From assembly GCA_028706585.1 (NCBI GenBank), contig JAQTVX010000099.1:1-7382 (forward strand): a stretch of DNA of 7,382 nucleotides. Reading direction: 5' to 3'. The notes under the pieces are model-generated. The model did not search any database. It was not told the origin of the DNA and saw only the letters and a list, made by a program, of their open reading frames with translations. Positions 6,213-7,382 of the stretch are shown piece by piece. The translations under genes were made by a program, and so were the position numbers. Origin of the DNA: Candidatus Krumholzibacteriia bacterium. GTDB lineage: Bacteria; Krumholzibacteriota; Krumholzibacteriia; Krumholzibacteriales; Krumholzibacteriaceae. Positions within the stretch are counted from its first letter, which is position 1. Each line of letters opens with the position of its first letter.

Positions 6213-7382
6213 ATGTACTTCTTCTATTACATCCCCATCGGGCTCGACATCTCCACGCGGAAAAGACCTTTCGTAACCTATTTTCTCAGCATCACTTGCG
6301 TAATCGCTTTCCTGCTATATAATTACAAGCCGGTCGGGGCTTGGTGGGATTTGACGCTCCTGACCTTTCAGCCGGTCGCGCCCACTCTCGCGACTGCAAT
6401 AACGCATGCATTTCTGCATGGAGGCTGGTTTCACCTCATTGCAAACCTCGTTTACATTCTCGTGTTCGGTCCGCCGCTCGAGGAGCGTCTCGGCTCGGGC
6501 AAGTTCTACGTGGTGTTCGCCCTGTCCGCCGCGGCCGGCGCCTACACCCACACGATCCTCACGGCGCTGTTCTCGCCCCAGTACATGCAGTACGGCGTGA
6601 TAGGCGCCTCGGGAGCGACGTCGGGCATCCTCGGGGCCTACCTCGTGAGGCTGTACTTCAGCCGCGTTCGCGTGGCCTATTGGATATTCATGCCGTTGCA
6701 GGGCGTGAACCGCGCCGGCAGGACCTACGTTCCGATAGTCTTCGCCGTCATATTCTGGTTCGTCCTCCAGGGAGTGCGCACGTTGATGCAGTTCGGCATG
6801 GGGGGTATGCGCGTCGCGTACAGCGTTCACCTGGGAGGATTCGCCGCGGGCCTCGTTCTCGCGCTGTGCTTCAAGGCTGCCGGGGCGGCTCGTGCGGAGC
6901 GGCATCTCGTCGCGGCCCGGCGCCGTTTTGACGAGGCGGATTGGTTCGGGGCGCAGGCGGAGTACTCGGAATATCTCGCGCTCGTTCAGGACGACGTGCA
7001 AGCGCATGCGGGGCTCGCGCGTGCGTTCTTGGCGGGGGGCGACACGGCGCGTTCTCGATCCTGCTACGCCGACGCGGTGAGACTGTCGATGAAAAAGGGG
7101 GAGCGCGATACCGCGGAGGCGCTTTTCGACGAGGCTATGCGGCACATGCCGAATTTTGCACTCGCCGAAGGCATTCACCTCGATCTCGCCTGCGGGATGG
7201 AGCGAACGCTCAAGTACCGCTCCGCGATGCACGCGTACGAGCATTTCGTGTGGGCGTATCCGTTCTCGAAGGAGGCGCCGTTCGTCCTCCTCAGGATGGG
7301 GGGCATATTCGAAAAGCGTTTCGGGAACCCCGGCATGGCGTTTTCCTGTTACTCGAGGCTCGCCTCGGAGTACGCGTCGGAC
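6213..7382 (+). CDS. Rhomboid family intramembrane serine protease with C-terminal helical (TPR-like) extension, 3'-partial
   Basis: This protease is predicted to cleave substrate helices inside the inner membrane. The frame is open from ATG 6213 to the last base (390 codons, no stop), so the 3' end is missing. GAGGG (6205-6209) lies just upstream with short spacing. A TTG at 6174 is a less likely start, because MYFFYYIPIG followed by TRKRPFVTYFL fits a rhomboid N-terminus. Catalytic features are complete: H69, H74 and N78 in FLHGGWFHLIAN have the same spacing as H145, H150 and N154 of E. coli GlpG; the Ser nucleophile is S133 in GASGATSG; and the His partner is H206 in YSVHLGGFAAGL. About six membrane helices occupy residues 20-220. 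From about 222 the protein is soluble and helical, rich in Ala, Glu, Arg and aromatic residues, with TPR-like spacing (for example 236-271 and 296-325), probably cytoplasmic. The substrate is unknown. It follows a strong terminator and so belongs to a separate transcript, though I see no convincing promoter in 6157-6212. Confidence 0.9.
   Translation, partial: MYFFYYIPIGLDISTRKRPFVTYFLSITCVIAFLLYNYKPVGAWWDLTLLTFQPVAPTLATAITHAFLHGGWFHLIANLVYILVFGPPLEERLGSGKFYVVFALSAAAGAYTHTILTALFSPQYMQYGVIGASGATSGILGAYLVRLYFSRVRVAYWIFMPLQGVNRAGRTYVPIVFAVIFWFVLQGVRTLMQFGMGGMRVAYSVHLGGFAAGLVLALCFKAAGAARAERHLVAARRRFDEADWFGAQAEYSEYLALVQDDVQAHAGLARAFLAGGDTARSRSCYADAVRLSMKKGERDTAEALFDEAMRHMPNFALAEGIHLDLACGMERTLKYRSAMHAYEHFVWAYPFSKEAPFVLLRMGGIFEKRFGNPGMAFSCYSRLASEYASD

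Noticed and set aside
6315..7244. - strand open frame (309 codons) opposite the rhomboid gene
   Set aside because: The + strand frame carries all rhomboid motifs. The antisense product has no recognisable features.

Overview
The window suggests a GC-rich, Gram-negative-type (diderm) bacterium. The evidence is an exported protein of outer-membrane beta-barrel character ending in phenylalanine, and an SBP with a lipobox. The lineage cannot be fixed from this sequence alone. All recognisable genes are on the + strand, and nothing looks like phage, transposon, CRISPR, tRNA or rRNA.

Region 1 (1-4460) is a tightly packed operon for peptide uptake and peptide cleavage. It holds a family 5 substrate-binding lipoprotein (DppA/OppA-like, 5' end probably cut by the window edge), a DppB-type permease, a DppC-type permease and an NlpC/P60 cysteine peptidase with SH3-like domains. 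The permease genes overlap by an ATGA, and the peptidase ATG directly follows the TAG of dppC. The layout resembles the Bacillus dpp-ykf arrangement, in which a dipeptide ABC importer is linked to YkfC, an endopeptidase for cell-wall (murein) peptides. A role in murein peptide recycling is therefore the best inference. No ATPase gene (dppD/dppF) lies in the window. The striking feature is an in-frame amber codon (TAG, 2140-2142) in dppB, just before the EAA loop that contacts the ATPase. Both halves are otherwise intact and in one frame.

Region 2 (4461-4864) is about 400 bases without a gene. It contains phased A-tracts leading into a perfect TTGACA -35 box, then a roughly 290-nt leader with several hairpins and exchangeable CTTGG/CCAAG pairings. 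It matches no riboswitch class I could recognise.

Region 3 (4865-6158) is a tyrosine-rich beta-barrel protein gene with a signal peptide, ended by a strong rho-independent terminator.

Region 4 (6213-7382) is a rhomboid intramembrane serine protease with all catalytic residues and a helical, TPR-like C-terminal extension. It runs off the end of the window.

The most interesting points are the amber codon in dppB, the in-frame abutment of dppC and the peptidase gene, and the long structured leader of the beta-barrel gene.
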